Assembly (NCBI RefSeq): GCF_012927455.1
Contig: NZ_JABBPE010000011.1
Coordinates: 27,106 to 91,105, forward strand
Direction: 5' to 3'
Origin: Polaromonas sp.
GTDB taxonomy: Bacteria > Pseudomonadota > Gammaproteobacteria > Burkholderiales > Burkholderiaceae_C
DNA: 64,000 nucleotides
Within the stretch, counting starts at the first letter, position 1. Each line of letters begins with the position of its first letter. The notes under the pieces were generated by a model. The model saw only the letters and a program-made list of their open reading frames with translations, made no database searches and had not been told where the DNA came from. Below are positions 35,411 to 44,429 of the stretch, one piece after another. The position numbers and the translations under genes are program-made.

Positions 35411-37852
35411 ATGCCAGTTGCAGTCTTTTCATGCGAAGCGGTCGGCCTCCCGTCTGCGCTATCCGCCCCCTCCGCTACAGCCGCCGATATAACCGCCGAT
35501 ATAACCGGTACAGCAGGTGCATCGACCGAAGCGCGCAGCAACCGCCTGAAGCTGTTCGATGAGCCCGAAGAATGGGCACTTTTCAGCCGGGCCTGCGACG
35601 CGCCCTCGGCCTCCGTCCAGCAGCTCTGGGAATCGCAGCTGGTGGTGCAGGGCATGCATTGCGCGGCCTGCTCGCTTACGCTGGAACAGGCGCTGATGGG
35701 TATTCCCGGCGTGCTGGCTGCGCGCGTCAGTGCCGCCAGCGAGCGCGCCAGCATCGTCTGGTCGGCTGCGCATACCCGGCCCTCGCAATGGATGGACCTG
35801 CCGCTGGCGCTGGGCTACCGCCTGCTGCCCGCCGCTGATGCATTTGTTCCCGACCATGGCCGCAAGGAGGCGCGTCTGGCGCTTTGGCGCTGGCTGGTGG
35901 CCGGGTTTTGCATGATGCAGGTCATGATGTATGCCTTTCCGTCTTATATCGCCGGGCCGGGAGACATCACGCCAGACATTGAAAAGCTGCTGCGCTGGGC
36001 CTCCTGGGTCTTGAGTCTGCCGGTGCTGCTGTTTTCGTGCCGGCCATTTTTTGCCAATGCGCTGCGCGACCTGAAGCGGCGCAGCATCAGCATGGATTTG
36101 CCGGTGGCGCTCGGCATCGCCATCACTTTCGCGGTCAGCAGCGTGGCCACCTTTGAACCGCAAGGCTGGTGGAGCCACGAGGTTTACTTTGATTCGCTGA
36201 CAATGTTTGTCTTTTTTCTGCTCACCGGCCGCTGGCTGGAGCAGCGCTTGCGCGGGCGCACCGCCCGTTCTCTGGACAGCCTGATGCAGCGACTGCCCGA
36301 CAGCGTAGAGCGGCAAGTGGCGAGCGGCCTGTTTGAACGGGTGGCGGTGCGCCGGCTCATGCCGGGCGACTTGATTCGCGTGCTGCCGGGCGAGGCGTTT
36401 CCGGCTGATGGCCGCATTGTGCTGGGTGACACCTTCGCCGATGAGGCGCTGCTCACCGGGGAGTCGCGGCCGGTCGCCCGTCCAGCCGGCTCGCCGGTGC
36501 TGGCCGGCAGCTACAACCTTTCTGGCGTGGTGCAAGTGTGCATTGAACAGACCGGCCAGACCACCCGCTATGCGCAGATCGTGGCCCTGATGGAGCGGGC
36601 CGCCGTGGACAAGCCCCGGCTGGCGCTGCTGGCTGACCGCGTTGCCAAGCCTTTCCTGTGGTTTGTCTTGATTGCCGCGGCGATGGCGGCGGCCTTCTGG
36701 TGGAGCACCGACCCGGCGCGCGCCCTGATGGCAGCGGTGGCCGTGTTGATAGTAACGTGTCCGTGCGCGCTGTCGCTCGCCACGCCCAGCGCCATGCTCA
36801 CTTCTGCCGGGCTGCTGGCGCGGCACGGCGTGCTGGTGCGGCGTTTGCAGGCGCTTGAATCGCTGGCGCAAATAGACACCGTGATTTTTGACAAAACCGG
36901 CACACTGACCGAAGCGCGCATGGGCTTGCACGCCGTGCGTACGCGGGACGGTGTGACCGGTGCCGAGGCTTTGCAACTGGCGGCCGCGCTGGCGCAACAC
37001 TCGCGCCATCCGGTGTCGCGCGCCCTGGTTATGGCCGCGCGCGCTGCATTGCCTGGGCCGGTCGACGCGTCCGCGCAGTTCAAGCTGGCGGATGTTCAGG
37101 AGTTCGCGGGCCAAGGTCTTCAGGGCACGCTGCTGGCGTCACATTTGCCAGCTTGTGGGCTTCAGCTGCGTCTGGGGTCGGCGCGGTTTTGCAATCTTGA
37201 CACGGCCTCAGCAGACACCGAGTCTGACACCGTGCAGGTCTGCCTGGCCGATGAATCGGGCTGGTTGGCGCGCTTTGACCTCGATGAGATGGTGCGTCCC
37301 GATGCCGCTGCCGCGATCTCCGCCTTGCAGGCGGCCGGGGTGGAGGTACAGCTGCTGTCCGGTGATAGTCAAGCGGCGGCCCGTCGCGTTGCAGATCACA
37401 TAGGCATCAGCCACGCGCAGGGTGACAGTACGCCGCAAAGCAAGCTGCAGCACCTGCTGGCTTTGCAGCAACAGGGACGCCAGGTGCTGATGGTGGGTGA
37501 CGGGCTGAACGATGGGCCGGTGCTGGCCGGCGCCAACGTGTCAGTGGCTGTGGGAGGCGCAGTGGCGCTGGCGCAAGCCCAGTCGGACTTTCTCATACCG
37601 GGCGGGCAACTGCGGATGGTTCCCGGTCTGCTGGTACAGGCACGCCGCACCATGCGCACCGTGCGGCAAAACCTCTGGTGGGCCGCCATCTACAACGCAG
37701 TGTGCGTGCCGCTGGCCCTGACGGGCTCCTTGCCGGCCTGGCTGGCTGGCCTGGGCATGGCACTGAGTTCGCTGCTGGTAATCGCCAATGCAGCGCGTCT
37801 GGCGCGTGTGTCGGGCATCTCACGCCTGCAAGGCGTGAAAGAAGGCGACTGA
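35411..37852 (+). CDS. ccoI: Copper-exporting P-type ATPase of cbb3 oxidase assembly (CcoI/FixI)
   Basis: A P1B-type ATPase that moves copper across the inner membrane for assembly of the cbb3 oxidase. The 813-residue protein has an N-terminal heavy-metal-associated domain (GMHCAAC, Cys84 and Cys87), eight predicted membrane segments, the ion-path CPC motif near 450, the phosphorylation site DKTGTLTEA near 494 and the hinge GDGLNDGPVL. It ends in the TGATG overlap with ccoS and heads the cco cluster, which separates it from detoxifying CopA pumps. Confidence 0.94.
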   Translation: MPVAVFSCEAVGLPSALSAPSATAADITADITGTAGASTEARSNRLKLFDEPEEWALFSRACDAPSASVQQLWESQLVVQGMHCAACSLTLEQALMGIPGVLAARVSAASERASIVWSAAHTRPSQWMDLPLALGYRLLPAADAFVPDHGRKEARLALWRWLVAGFCMMQVMMYAFPSYIAGPGDITPDIEKLLRWASWVLSLPVLLFSCRPFFANALRDLKRRSISMDLPVALGIAITFAVSSVATFEPQGWWSHEVYFDSLTMFVFFLLTGRWLEQRLRGRTARSLDSLMQRLPDSVERQVASGLFERVAVRRLMPGDLIRVLPGEAFPADGRIVLGDTFADEALLTGESRPVARPAGSPVLAGSYNLSGVVQVCIEQTGQTTRYAQIVALMERAAVDKPRLALLADRVAKPFLWFVLIAAAMAAAFWWSTDPARALMAAVAVLIVTCPCALSLATPSAMLTSAGLLARHGVLVRRLQALESLAQIDTVIFDKTGTLTEARMGLHAVRTRDGVTGAEALQLAAALAQHSRHPVSRALVMAARAALPGPVDASAQFKLADVQEFAGQGLQGTLLASHLPACGLQLRLGSARFCNLDTASADTESDTVQVCLADESGWLARFDLDEMVRPDAAAAISALQAAGVEVQLLSGDSQAAARRVADHIGISHAQGDSTPQSKLQHLLALQQQGRQVLMVGDGLNDGPVLAGANVSVAVGGAVALAQAQSDFLIPGGQLRMVPGLLVQARRTMRTVRQNLWWAAIYNAVCVPLALTGSLPAWLAGLGMALSSLLVIANAARLARVSGISRLQGVKEGD

Positions 37853-38127
37853 TGGATATTTTATTTTTGCTCGTTCCCTTGTCGGTGATGCTGGCCCTGG
37901 CCGTCATGGGAGTGTTGGCCTGGGCCGTCTGGTCCGGCCAGTTTGACGATTTGGAGAGTGAGGGACAGCGCATCTTTCAGGGCGAAAAGAATCAACCTGG
38001 TGCAGATGAGGCAGATGAGGGCGAGATAGCAAGGGTTTGCCCTGAAGACTTGATCCATGTCAATACCGAGCCTGAACCCAAGGAGCACACTCCTTTACAA
38101 CTTAGGCAACCAAGGGATTTTAAATGA
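37852..38127 (+). CDS. ccoS: cbb3 oxidase maturation protein CcoS
   Basis: A small membrane protein needed for cofactor insertion into the cbb3 oxidase. The 91 residues start [16 protein letters not shown], one membrane helix, followed by the family motif [15 protein letters not shown] and a long acidic tail, which makes it somewhat longer than typical CcoS. Its ATG overlaps the ccoI stop, and its own stop overlaps the ccoN start, so all are coupled. An FNR-like site lies inside its 3' end. Confidence 0.92.
   Translation: MDILFLLVPLSVMLALAVMGVLAWAVWSGQFDDLESEGQRIFQGEKNQPGADEADEGEIARVCPEDLIHVNTEPEPKEHTPLQLRQPRDFK
38050..38063. promoter_or_regulatory. FNR-like box inside ccoS, ahead of ccoN
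   Basis: TTGATCCATGTCAA fits TTGAT-N4-ATCAA with one mismatch (G for A). It ends 60 bases before the ccoN start, a reasonable distance for an activator site, but lies within the ccoS coding sequence. It would give the oxidase genes their own low-oxygen promoter. Confidence 0.6.
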
Positions 38128-39602
38128 GTGCCGTGCTTCCAATTGCCTCCATAGGGGCCTCTACAAGTGGCTGGTCCGCTTCCCGTGCCACAGTCTATAA
38201 CGACAAGGTGGTGCGACAGTTTTCCGTGATGGCGGTGGTCTGGGGTGTAGTCAGCATGCTGGTCGGCGTGTTCATCGCCGCGCAGATGGCTTGGCCCGAA
38301 CTCAATTTCGGAATCTCCTGGCTGTCCTTCGGGCGCTTGCGTCCGCTGCACACCAATGCGGCCATCTTTGCCTTTGGCGGCTGCGCGCTGTTTGCCACCA
38401 GTTACCACGTGGTGCAGCGCACCTGTCAGGTTCGATTAATCTCTGACAAACTGGCGGCGTTTCACTTCTGGGGCTGGCAGGTTGTGATTGTGGGGGCGGC
38501 CATTTCTCTGCCCATGGGTTTTACCCGCGGCAAAGAATACGCTGAACTTGAATGGCCGATTGGCATTCTGATCGCGTTGACCTGGGTGGCTTACGCCATC
38601 GTCTTTTTCGGCACGATTGGCCTGCGCAAGGTGCGCCATATCTATGTTGCCAACTGGTTTTATGGTTCGTTCATCATTGCAGTGGCGCTGCTGCATATCG
38701 TCAATGCTGCGGTGGTGCCTGCCGGCTGGATGAAGTCTTATTCGGTTTATGCCGGTGTACAGGATGCGATGGTGCAGTGGTGGTATGGCCATAACGCCGT
38801 TGGTTTCTTCCTGACGGCGGGTTTTCTGGGAATTGTTTACTACTTCATTCCCAAGCAGGCCGAGCGGCCGGTGTATTCCTACCGGCTCTCTATCGTCCAT
38901 TTCTGGGCACTGATCTTTACCTATATGTGGGCCGGCCCGCACCACTTGCACTACACCGCGCTGCCCGACTGGACGCAGTCGCTGGGCATGGTGTTTTCGC
39001 TGATTCTTCTGGCGCCGAGCTGGGGCGGCATGATCAACGGCGTGATGACCCTGTCGGGCGCTTGGCACAAACTGCGCGAAGACCCGATTATTCGCTTCAT
39101 GATCGTGGCGCTGTCGTTCTATGGCATCGCCACCTTCGAGGGTCCCATGTTGTCGATTAAAACGGTGAATGCCTTGTCGCACTACACCGACTGGAACGTT
39201 GCCCACGTGCACGGTGGCACGCTGGGCTGGGTTGGCTTTATTTCTATGGGCGCGCTGTACTACCTGGTGCCCCGCCTGTTTGGTCAAAGCAAGATGCACA
39301 GCACCAAGGCAATTGAGATTCATTTCTGGATCGCGACGATAGGCATCGTGCTGTACATCTCTGCAATGTGGATTGCCGGAGTGATGCAGGGCCTGATGTG
39401 GCGTGCCATCAACACCGACGGTTCATTGACCTACACCTTTGTGGAGAGCGTCAAGGCAACCTTTCCGTTTTATGTGGTGCGGTTGTGCGGTGGCGTGCTT
39501 TATCTGAGCGGCATGGTGCTGATGGCCTGGAATGTGGCCAAAACAGCGCTGGCCGGAAAGCCGGTCGATATCAAGATTCCTGCCGCCTTGGCCCACGCCT
39601 GA
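38124..39602 (+). CDS. ccoN: cbb3-type cytochrome c oxidase subunit I (CcoN)
   Basis: The catalytic membrane subunit with low-spin haem b and the haem b3-CuB oxygen site. The 492-residue, twelve-helix protein has the conserved His residues in [34 protein letters not shown] and [12 protein letters not shown], the ligands expected for CuB and the haems. It starts within the ccoS stop (ATGA) and is followed by ccoO 12 bases later. Confidence 0.98.
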   Translation: MSAVLPIASIGASTSGWSASRATVYNDKVVRQFSVMAVVWGVVSMLVGVFIAAQMAWPELNFGISWLSFGRLRPLHTNAAIFAFGGCALFATSYHVVQRTCQVRLISDKLAAFHFWGWQVVIVGAAISLPMGFTRGKEYAELEWPIGILIALTWVAYAIVFFGTIGLRKVRHIYVANWFYGSFIIAVALLHIVNAAVVPAGWMKSYSVYAGVQDAMVQWWYGHNAVGFFLTAGFLGIVYYFIPKQAERPVYSYRLSIVHFWALIFTYMWAGPHHLHYTALPDWTQSLGMVFSLILLAPSWGGMINGVMTLSGAWHKLREDPIIRFMIVALSFYGIATFEGPMLSIKTVNALSHYTDWNVAHVHGGTLGWVGFISMGALYYLVPRLFGQSKMHSTKAIEIHFWIATIGIVLYISAMWIAGVMQGLMWRAINTDGSLTYTFVESVKATFPFYVVRLCGGVLYLSGMVLMAWNVAKTALAGKPVDIKIPAALAHA

Positions 39603-39614
39603 AAGAAGCCCGAC

Positions 39615-40220
39615 ATGTCTTTCTCACACGAAAAAATTGAAACCACCAACTGGTTGATGATTGTGCTAATCCTGCTGGTCGTCGCCGTGGGCGGTCTGGT
39701 AGAGATTGTTCCGCTGTTCTTTCAGAAGTCCACCACTCAGGCCGTCAAAGGGGTGGTGCCTGACACGCCTCTGAAAATCGTCGGGCGCGATATCTATGTG
39801 CGCGAAGGTTGCTACAACTGCCACTCGCAGATGATCCGGCCGCTGGTCGCTGAAACCCTGCGCTACGGCCACTACTCCGTGGCGGGCGAGTTTGTTTACG
39901 ACCATCCGTTTCAATGGGGCAGCAAGCGCACCGGGCCGGACCTGCACCGGGTAGGCGGCAAGTACAGCGACGAATGGCAGCGTCTGCATTTGATCAGTCC
40001 GCGCGACTTGGTTCCCGAATCCATCATGCCGGCCTATCCTTGGCTTGAGAACGCCCCGGCTGACGCCGAATCAATTCAGAGTCATATGAAGGCCTTGCGA
40101 ACGGTGGGTGTTCCGTACACCGACGCCGAAATCGCCAGTGCACCCGCAGAGCTCAAGGGTAAGACCGAATTGGACGCGCTGGTAGCGTATTTGCAGGGTT
40201 TGGGTCTGGCATTCAAATAA
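39615..40220 (+). CDS. ccoO: cbb3-type oxidase monohaem subunit (CcoO)
   Basis: A membrane-anchored cytochrome c that passes electrons to CcoN. It has 201 residues, an N-terminal membrane helix (about 12-33) and one haem site, EGCYNCH (Cys66, Cys69, His70). The motif SQMIRPLVAETLRYG after it is characteristic of CcoO. It is the second gene of ccoNOQP. Confidence 0.98.
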   Translation: MSFSHEKIETTNWLMIVLILLVVAVGGLVEIVPLFFQKSTTQAVKGVVPDTPLKIVGRDIYVREGCYNCHSQMIRPLVAETLRYGHYSVAGEFVYDHPFQWGSKRTGPDLHRVGGKYSDEWQRLHLISPRDLVPESIMPAYPWLENAPADAESIQSHMKALRTVGVPYTDAEIASAPAELKGKTELDALVAYLQGLGLAFK

Positions 40221-40232
40221 GAGGTTATTAAC

Positions 40233-40370
40233 ATGGATATCAATGTGCTCCGCAGCATCGTCACAGTGGCCGCGTTCGCGGCGTTCGTCGGAATTATGGT
40301 GTGGGCCTGCCTGCCTTCCCGAAAAGCGCAGTTTGACGACGCCGCGCAACTGCCGTTCCGGTCTGAATAG
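40233..40370 (+). CDS. ccoQ: cbb3 oxidase small subunit (CcoQ)
   Basis: A 45-residue protein, MDINVLRSIVTVAAFAAFVG onward, with one membrane helix and a short charged tail (RKAQFDDAAQLPF). The gene lies exactly between ccoO and ccoP, with GAGG upstream of the ATG. CcoQ stabilises the oxidase complex in other bacteria. Length and position fit the family. Confidence 0.92.
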   Translation: MDINVLRSIVTVAAFAAFVGIMVWACLPSRKAQFDDAAQLPFRSE

Positions 40371-40381
40371 GAGCAATCGCA

Positions 40382-41377
40382 ATGAGTGATTTCACAAATG
40401 GATTTTGGCCCCTCTACGTGGCAATCATCAGCCTGGTCTCGATCGCGGCTTGCGCCTTATTGTTGTGGGTGGCAGGAAGTGCCAAAGTCAGCGTTAAAGC
40501 CGGGCAAGTCAGCGACAACACGACCGGTCATGTCTGGGACGAGGACCTGCGTGAGCTGAACAACCCGCTGCCACGCTGGTGGATGTGGCTGTTCATCATT
40601 ACCGTCGTTTTCTCGCTAGCCTACCTGGCGATTTTTCCGGGTCTGGGCAGCTTTCAAGGGCTGCTGAAATGGTCGACCGAGAGCGAGCACCAGCAGGATG
40701 TCACGCGCGTTCGCGACCAGGTGGCGCCGCTGTATGCGGAGTTTTCAGCGCAACCGATTGAGGCGCTTGCCAAGGACCCGCGTGCGCTGGCCATCGGTGA
40801 GCGGCAGTTCATGAACAACTGCTCACAATGCCACGGCTCTGACGGCCGCGGCAGCCAGTCCTATCCCAACCTCACCAACAGCAATGCTGGCTGGCTTGGT
40901 GAGCGCGGTGCCGAGCACATTGTGCAGACGGTCACCAACGGTCGCATGGGCGTCATGCCGCCCATGGGTGCGGTCATTGGTGGGGAGGTCGAGATCAGCG
41001 AGGTGGCACATTACGTCTTGTCGCTGTCAGGCAGCCCGTACAACGAGCTCAAGGCGGTCAATGGCAAGAAAAAATTCGCGGCTTGCGCGGCTTGTCATGG
41101 CGTAGATGGCAAGGGCAACAAAGCCATAGGCGCGCCCAATCTGACAGACGACTACTGGCTGCATGGCAGAGGCGAGGCGGCGATCGCGAGCATTGTGAAA
41201 ACCGGCAAAAGCAACGTCATGCCGGCGCAGGCGTCCAAGTTCACACCCGATCAGATTCGTGTGGTCGCGGCTTATGTGCTGAGCCTATCGGCAACCCAGC
41301 ATTCGGACGATGACGGCAAGACGGGCGAAAAACACGACAAGGGTGACAAGGGTGACAAGGGTGAAAAAGGCCGATAA
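40382..41377 (+). CDS. ccoP: cbb3-type oxidase dihaem subunit (CcoP)
   Basis: A dihaem cytochrome c, the entry point for electrons. The 331-residue protein has two N-terminal membrane helices (about 10-31 and 67-86) and two haem sites, CSQCH (147-151) and CAACH (235-239). It ends in an unusual tail of KGD/KGE repeats encoded by a 9-base tandem repeat, absent from typical CcoP. The ATG at 40382 has GGAG upstream. Confidence 0.97.
   Translation: MSDFTNGFWPLYVAIISLVSIAACALLLWVAGSAKVSVKAGQVSDNTTGHVWDEDLRELNNPLPRWWMWLFIITVVFSLAYLAIFPGLGSFQGLLKWSTESEHQQDVTRVRDQVAPLYAEFSAQPIEALAKDPRALAIGERQFMNNCSQCHGSDGRGSQSYPNLTNSNAGWLGERGAEHIVQTVTNGRMGVMPPMGAVIGGEVEISEVAHYVLSLSGSPYNELKAVNGKKKFAACAACHGVDGKGNKAIGAPNLTDDYWLHGRGEAAIASIVKTGKSNVMPAQASKFTPDQIRVVAAYVLSLSATQHSDDDGKTGEKHDKGDKGDKGEKGR
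41336..41371 (+). repeat. 9-base tandem repeat at the end of ccoP
   Basis: The unit GACAAGGGT occurs three times, followed by one altered unit. It encodes the DKG-DKG-DKG-EKG tail and can change copy number without a frameshift. Confidence 0.85.
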
Positions 41378-41431
41378 GCACTGGGTCCCGGTGTCGACAC
41401 CCGCAACGTATTAAATAGAACGGTTATTCAC

Positions 41432-42919
41432 GTGGCAGTTCCCCCCAGCGGTAAGCGTTCAGCGCAACGGGTCATTCCGATCATTGCGGTTGACGGCTCG
41501 GCTTCCGGCGTCATGGCAACAGACGACTCGTCGGCCGTGCTGTCGCTGTACCAGTCTGAACGCAAGATATTTGCGCGCAGTGTCACCGGCTGGTTCAGCC
41601 ATTGGCGTTGGGCTATGGTGTGGATCACGCAGCTGGTGTTTTATGGCATGCCCTGGCTGTCCCTGAATGGCCGGCAAGCGCTGCTGTTTGACTTGGACTC
41701 GCGCCGCTTCTATATTTTCAATCTGGTACTGTATCCGCAAGATCTCATCTACCTGACGGGTTTGCTGGTCATCAGCGCGCTGTCGCTCTTCTTGTTCACG
41801 GCGGTTGCGGGCCGCCTCTGGTGTGGCTATGCCTGTCCACAAACGGTGTATACCGAAATCTTCATGTGGGTCGAGCGAAAGATCGAAGGCGACAGGATAG
41901 CCCGAATGCGACTCGACAAAGCCCCCATGGGTGCCGCCAAGCTGGCGCGCAAAAGTTTCAAGCACGCGATCTGGCTGGCAATCGCCTTGTGGACTGGCTT
42001 TACCTTTGTCGGTTACTTCACACCGATCAAGGAATTGACGGGTGCGGTTGCCAGGTTGTCGCTAGGGCCCTGGGAACTGTTCTGGGTGCTGTTTTATGGC
42101 TTTGCGACCTACGGCAACGCGGGCTTTATGCGCGAGCAGGTCTGCAAGTACATGTGCCCGTACGCCCGTTTTCAAAGCGCGATGTTTGACCGTGACACGC
42201 TGATCGTCACGTATGACGAAGCCCTGGGAGAAGGTCGTGGTTCACGCCCACGCAGCGATACACCTGCCGATTACCACGCCAAAGGGCTCGGCGATTGCGT
42301 TGACTGCGGTTTGTGCGTTCAGGTGTGTCCTACCGGCATTGATATCCGCAAGGGCTTGCAGTACGAATGCATCAGTTGCTCGGCCTGCATCGACGTCTGC
42401 GACAGCGTCATGGACAAGATGCATTACCCGCGCGGCTTGATTCGCTACAGCACGCAAAACGGTATAAACCAGAAATTGCCGCGGGCGGCGATGTGGCGTC
42501 GGGTATTTCGACCCAGGGTGCTGGTGTATACCGCCGTGCTATTGGCCGTTAGTCTGGGCCTGCTGGCGAGCCTGCTGACGCGTGCTACGTTCAAGGTGGA
42601 TGTGGTGCGCGACCGGGGCGCGATGGCGCGCGTGGTGGGGCAGGGCCAGGTCGAAAACGTCTATCGCCTGCAGATTATGAATGCGACAGAACACGGCGAG
42701 CAGTATGAGATAGCGGTTGACGGCATCGAAGGCGCCCGGATTGTGTCCGAGGCCGTGGTCACGGTCGATGCAGCGAATTCGCGATGGATTCCGGTTCGCG
42801 TGCAGACTCCGCCCAATGCGGCCACTGCCGGTTCGCATCCGATCACCTTTAAGATTGAAAGCCTTGGCGGGGCGCGTGATGAAGTGATCGAAAAATCAGT
42901 CTTCCTGGTACCGCGATAA
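41432..42919 (+). CDS. ccoG: cbb3 oxidase assembly iron-sulfur protein CcoG/FixG
   Basis: A membrane ferredoxin-like protein involved in copper reduction for cbb3 assembly. The 495-residue form has five predicted membrane segments, the motifs CGYACPQTVYTEIF and CKYMCPYARFQ, and a dicluster domain (CVDCGLCVQVCPTG and CISCSACIDVC), then a C-terminal periplasmic Ig-like domain. The open frame begins with GTG at 41432; an ATG at 41513 is an alternative, as the family's conserved part starts after it. Confidence 0.94.
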   Translation: MAVPPSGKRSAQRVIPIIAVDGSASGVMATDDSSAVLSLYQSERKIFARSVTGWFSHWRWAMVWITQLVFYGMPWLSLNGRQALLFDLDSRRFYIFNLVLYPQDLIYLTGLLVISALSLFLFTAVAGRLWCGYACPQTVYTEIFMWVERKIEGDRIARMRLDKAPMGAAKLARKSFKHAIWLAIALWTGFTFVGYFTPIKELTGAVARLSLGPWELFWVLFYGFATYGNAGFMREQVCKYMCPYARFQSAMFDRDTLIVTYDEALGEGRGSRPRSDTPADYHAKGLGDCVDCGLCVQVCPTGIDIRKGLQYECISCSACIDVCDSVMDKMHYPRGLIRYSTQNGINQKLPRAAMWRRVFRPRVLVYTAVLLAVSLGLLASLLTRATFKVDVVRDRGAMARVVGQGQVENVYRLQIMNATEHGEQYEIAVDGIEGARIVSEAVVTVDAANSRWIPVRVQTPPNAATAGSHPITFKIESLGGARDEVIEKSVFLVPR

Positions 42920-42975
42920 AGGCTCAGACTTGTTTAGTTTAATCGTGTTTATAAGTTTGTGGAAGGAGCCCATAC

Positions 42976-43269
42976 ATGCACGCTGCCGACAAGAGCGCTG
43001 ACACGTTTTCGTCCGAACCTGCGACTCGCCCCTGGTGGAAGGAGCCCTATGTCTGGCTGGTAATCTCCGGGCCGCTTTCGGCCGTGCTGGCCTGTGCTGT
43101 GACGGCGGTCTACATCATGCAGGGGCCAGACGCCCTGGTGCCCGATGACCGTTACCGGGAAGGCATTGAGATCAGCAAACAGGTGCAGACCGCCCCGCCG
43201 CCTATGCAGCCCGCCATGGCTGGCCGCAACCATAGTGCGACGGGAGGAAAAAGTCTTGAAAAACCATGA
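42976..43269 (+). CDS. ccoH: FixH/CcoH-like membrane protein
   Basis: A 97-residue protein with one membrane helix after PWWKEPYVWLVISGP and then DDRYREGIEISKQ, the signature region of the FixH-like proteins found after ccoG. It is shorter than classical FixH, keeping the membrane helix and the following segment. A ribosome-binding site, GGAAGGAG, lies upstream of the ATG. Its 3' end overlaps the next gene by 14 bases. Confidence 0.82.
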   Translation: MHAADKSADTFSSEPATRPWWKEPYVWLVISGPLSAVLACAVTAVYIMQGPDALVPDDRYREGIEISKQVQTAPPPMQPAMAGRNHSATGGKSLEKP

Positions 43270-43531
43270 CGCGAAAAAACCACAGACTATGCGCTGCTGG
43301 ATCCTGGTGGCTTGGCCGGCGTTCGTCGCGGCGTGCCTGCTGGAGGTATTGGTCTTTGCAATGTTTGACCCGGGTGAGGTGCATTGGCCGGGTCAGCTTG
43401 TGCAAATGACACGCCAGGGCGTTTATACGGTTGCGTTTTTTGCCTTCTGGCTGATCACCATGGTGTGCAGTCGCCTGGTCTTGTGGCTGGCTCAGCCGGC
43501 GCGCAAGGTCAATGACACAATTGTGAATTGA
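43256..43531 (+). CDS. Small membrane protein after ccoH (unrecognised), TTG start
   Basis: A 91-residue protein with two hydrophobic helices (ILVAWPAFVAACLLEVLVFA and VYTVAFFAFWLITMVCSRLV). I do not recognise the family. A TTG at 43256 has an excellent GGGAGG 8 bases upstream, whereas the first ATG has none, so TTG is the likely start. It overlaps the ccoH-like gene and is convergent with fnr, their ends overlapping by 23 bases. Its position suggests a role in cbb3 oxidase assembly or function. Confidence 0.75.
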   Translation: MKNHDAKKPQTMRCWILVAWPAFVAACLLEVLVFAMFDPGEVHWPGQLVQMTRQGVYTVAFFAFWLITMVCSRLVLWLAQPARKVNDTIVN

Positions 43532-44231
43532 CGATGCGCTTGAGTCCCTCAGCGTCTTTGATATGAACATGGCGCTGTTTGACTTCGACCATCCCATCTT
43601 CGGAAAATTTCGAGAAGGCGCGGCTCACGGTTTCAAGCTTCATACCCAGGTAACTGCCGATCTCTTCGCGTGTCATGCGCAGCACCAGTTCGGATTTTGA
43701 GAAACCGCGCGCTTGCATCCGCTGCACCAGATTGAGCAGGAAGGCCGCCAGCCGTTCTTCGGCCCGCATGCTTCCGAGAAGCAGCATCACACCATGCTCG
43801 CGCACAATTTCGCGGCTCATGATCTTGTGGACGTGGTGCTGCAGGGCATTGACCTCGCGTGAAATTTCCTCGATGCGGTCAAACGGCAAGACACATACTT
43901 CAGCGTCTTCGAGTGCGATGGCGTCGCAGGTGTGCTGGTCATTGACGATGCCGTCCAGGCCGATGATTTCACCCGCCATCTGGAACCCCGTGACTTGGTC
44001 GCGTCCGTCTTCGGTTGTCACGCAGGTTTTAAAGAAACCGGTACGTATGGCAAACAGCGAGGTGAACTTCTCACCATTGCGAAACAATGTGGCGCCGCGC
44101 TTGACGGGACGTCGCATGGCGACCAGTTCGTCGACGCGACTTAACTCTTCGATGGTCAGGCCAATAGGCATGCACAGTTCGCGCACATTGCAATTGGAGC
44201 AGGCGACTTTGATGGTTTCGTTGTTCACCAA
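43509..44231 (-). CDS. fnr: Oxygen-sensing regulator FNR
   Basis: A CRP/FNR-family activator with the full set of [4Fe-4S] ligands: Cys11, Cys14, Cys20 (CSNCNVRELC) and Cys102 (HTCDAIALE), in the E. coli FNR spacing. The recognition helix ETVSRAFSKF keeps the E..SR residues that read TTGAT half sites. It starts at TTG 44231 or GTG 44228; there is no ATG nearby. At 240 residues it is full length. The FNR-type boxes at 35363, 38050 and 44362 are its likely targets. Confidence 0.95.
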   Translation of the reverse strand: MVNNETIKVACSNCNVRELCMPIGLTIEELSRVDELVAMRRPVKRGATLFRNGEKFTSLFAIRTGFFKTCVTTEDGRDQVTGFQMAGEIIGLDGIVNDQHTCDAIALEDAEVCVLPFDRIEEISREVNALQHHVHKIMSREIVREHGVMLLLGSMRAEERLAAFLLNLVQRMQARGFSKSELVLRMTREEIGSYLGMKLETVSRAFSKFSEDGMVEVKQRHVHIKDAEGLKRIVNSQLCH

Positions 44232-44361
44232 GCGATTTTCGGGGAATTCTGCGGTTTCTCCAAGCTTTCATTTGTATGTGCGGTAGCCCACACTGGAGCC
44301 CCCGCACATGACTGGTGCCGCTATGCATCCTCAATTCTGCGTGTGCTTGCCTGCTGCAGCG

Positions 44362-44375
44362 TTGATTCAGGTCAA
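44362..44375. promoter_or_regulatory. FNR-like box ahead of hemN
   Basis: TTGATTCAGGTCAA fits the FNR consensus with one mismatch, the same one as the ccoS site. It lies 54 bases ahead of the hemN start and 130 bases from the divergent fnr gene. hemN is a common FNR target. Confidence 0.65.
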
Positions 44376-44429
44376 CATAACCGCCTGCGTTTGACCTCAC
44401 AATTTAAATTAACCCTTGGGGAGTTCTAT

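Noticed and set aside
41336..41371. CRISPR-like repeat
   Set aside because: The 9-base units are contiguous, without spacers, and in frame at the end of ccoP. No array with spacers was seen anywhere in the window.
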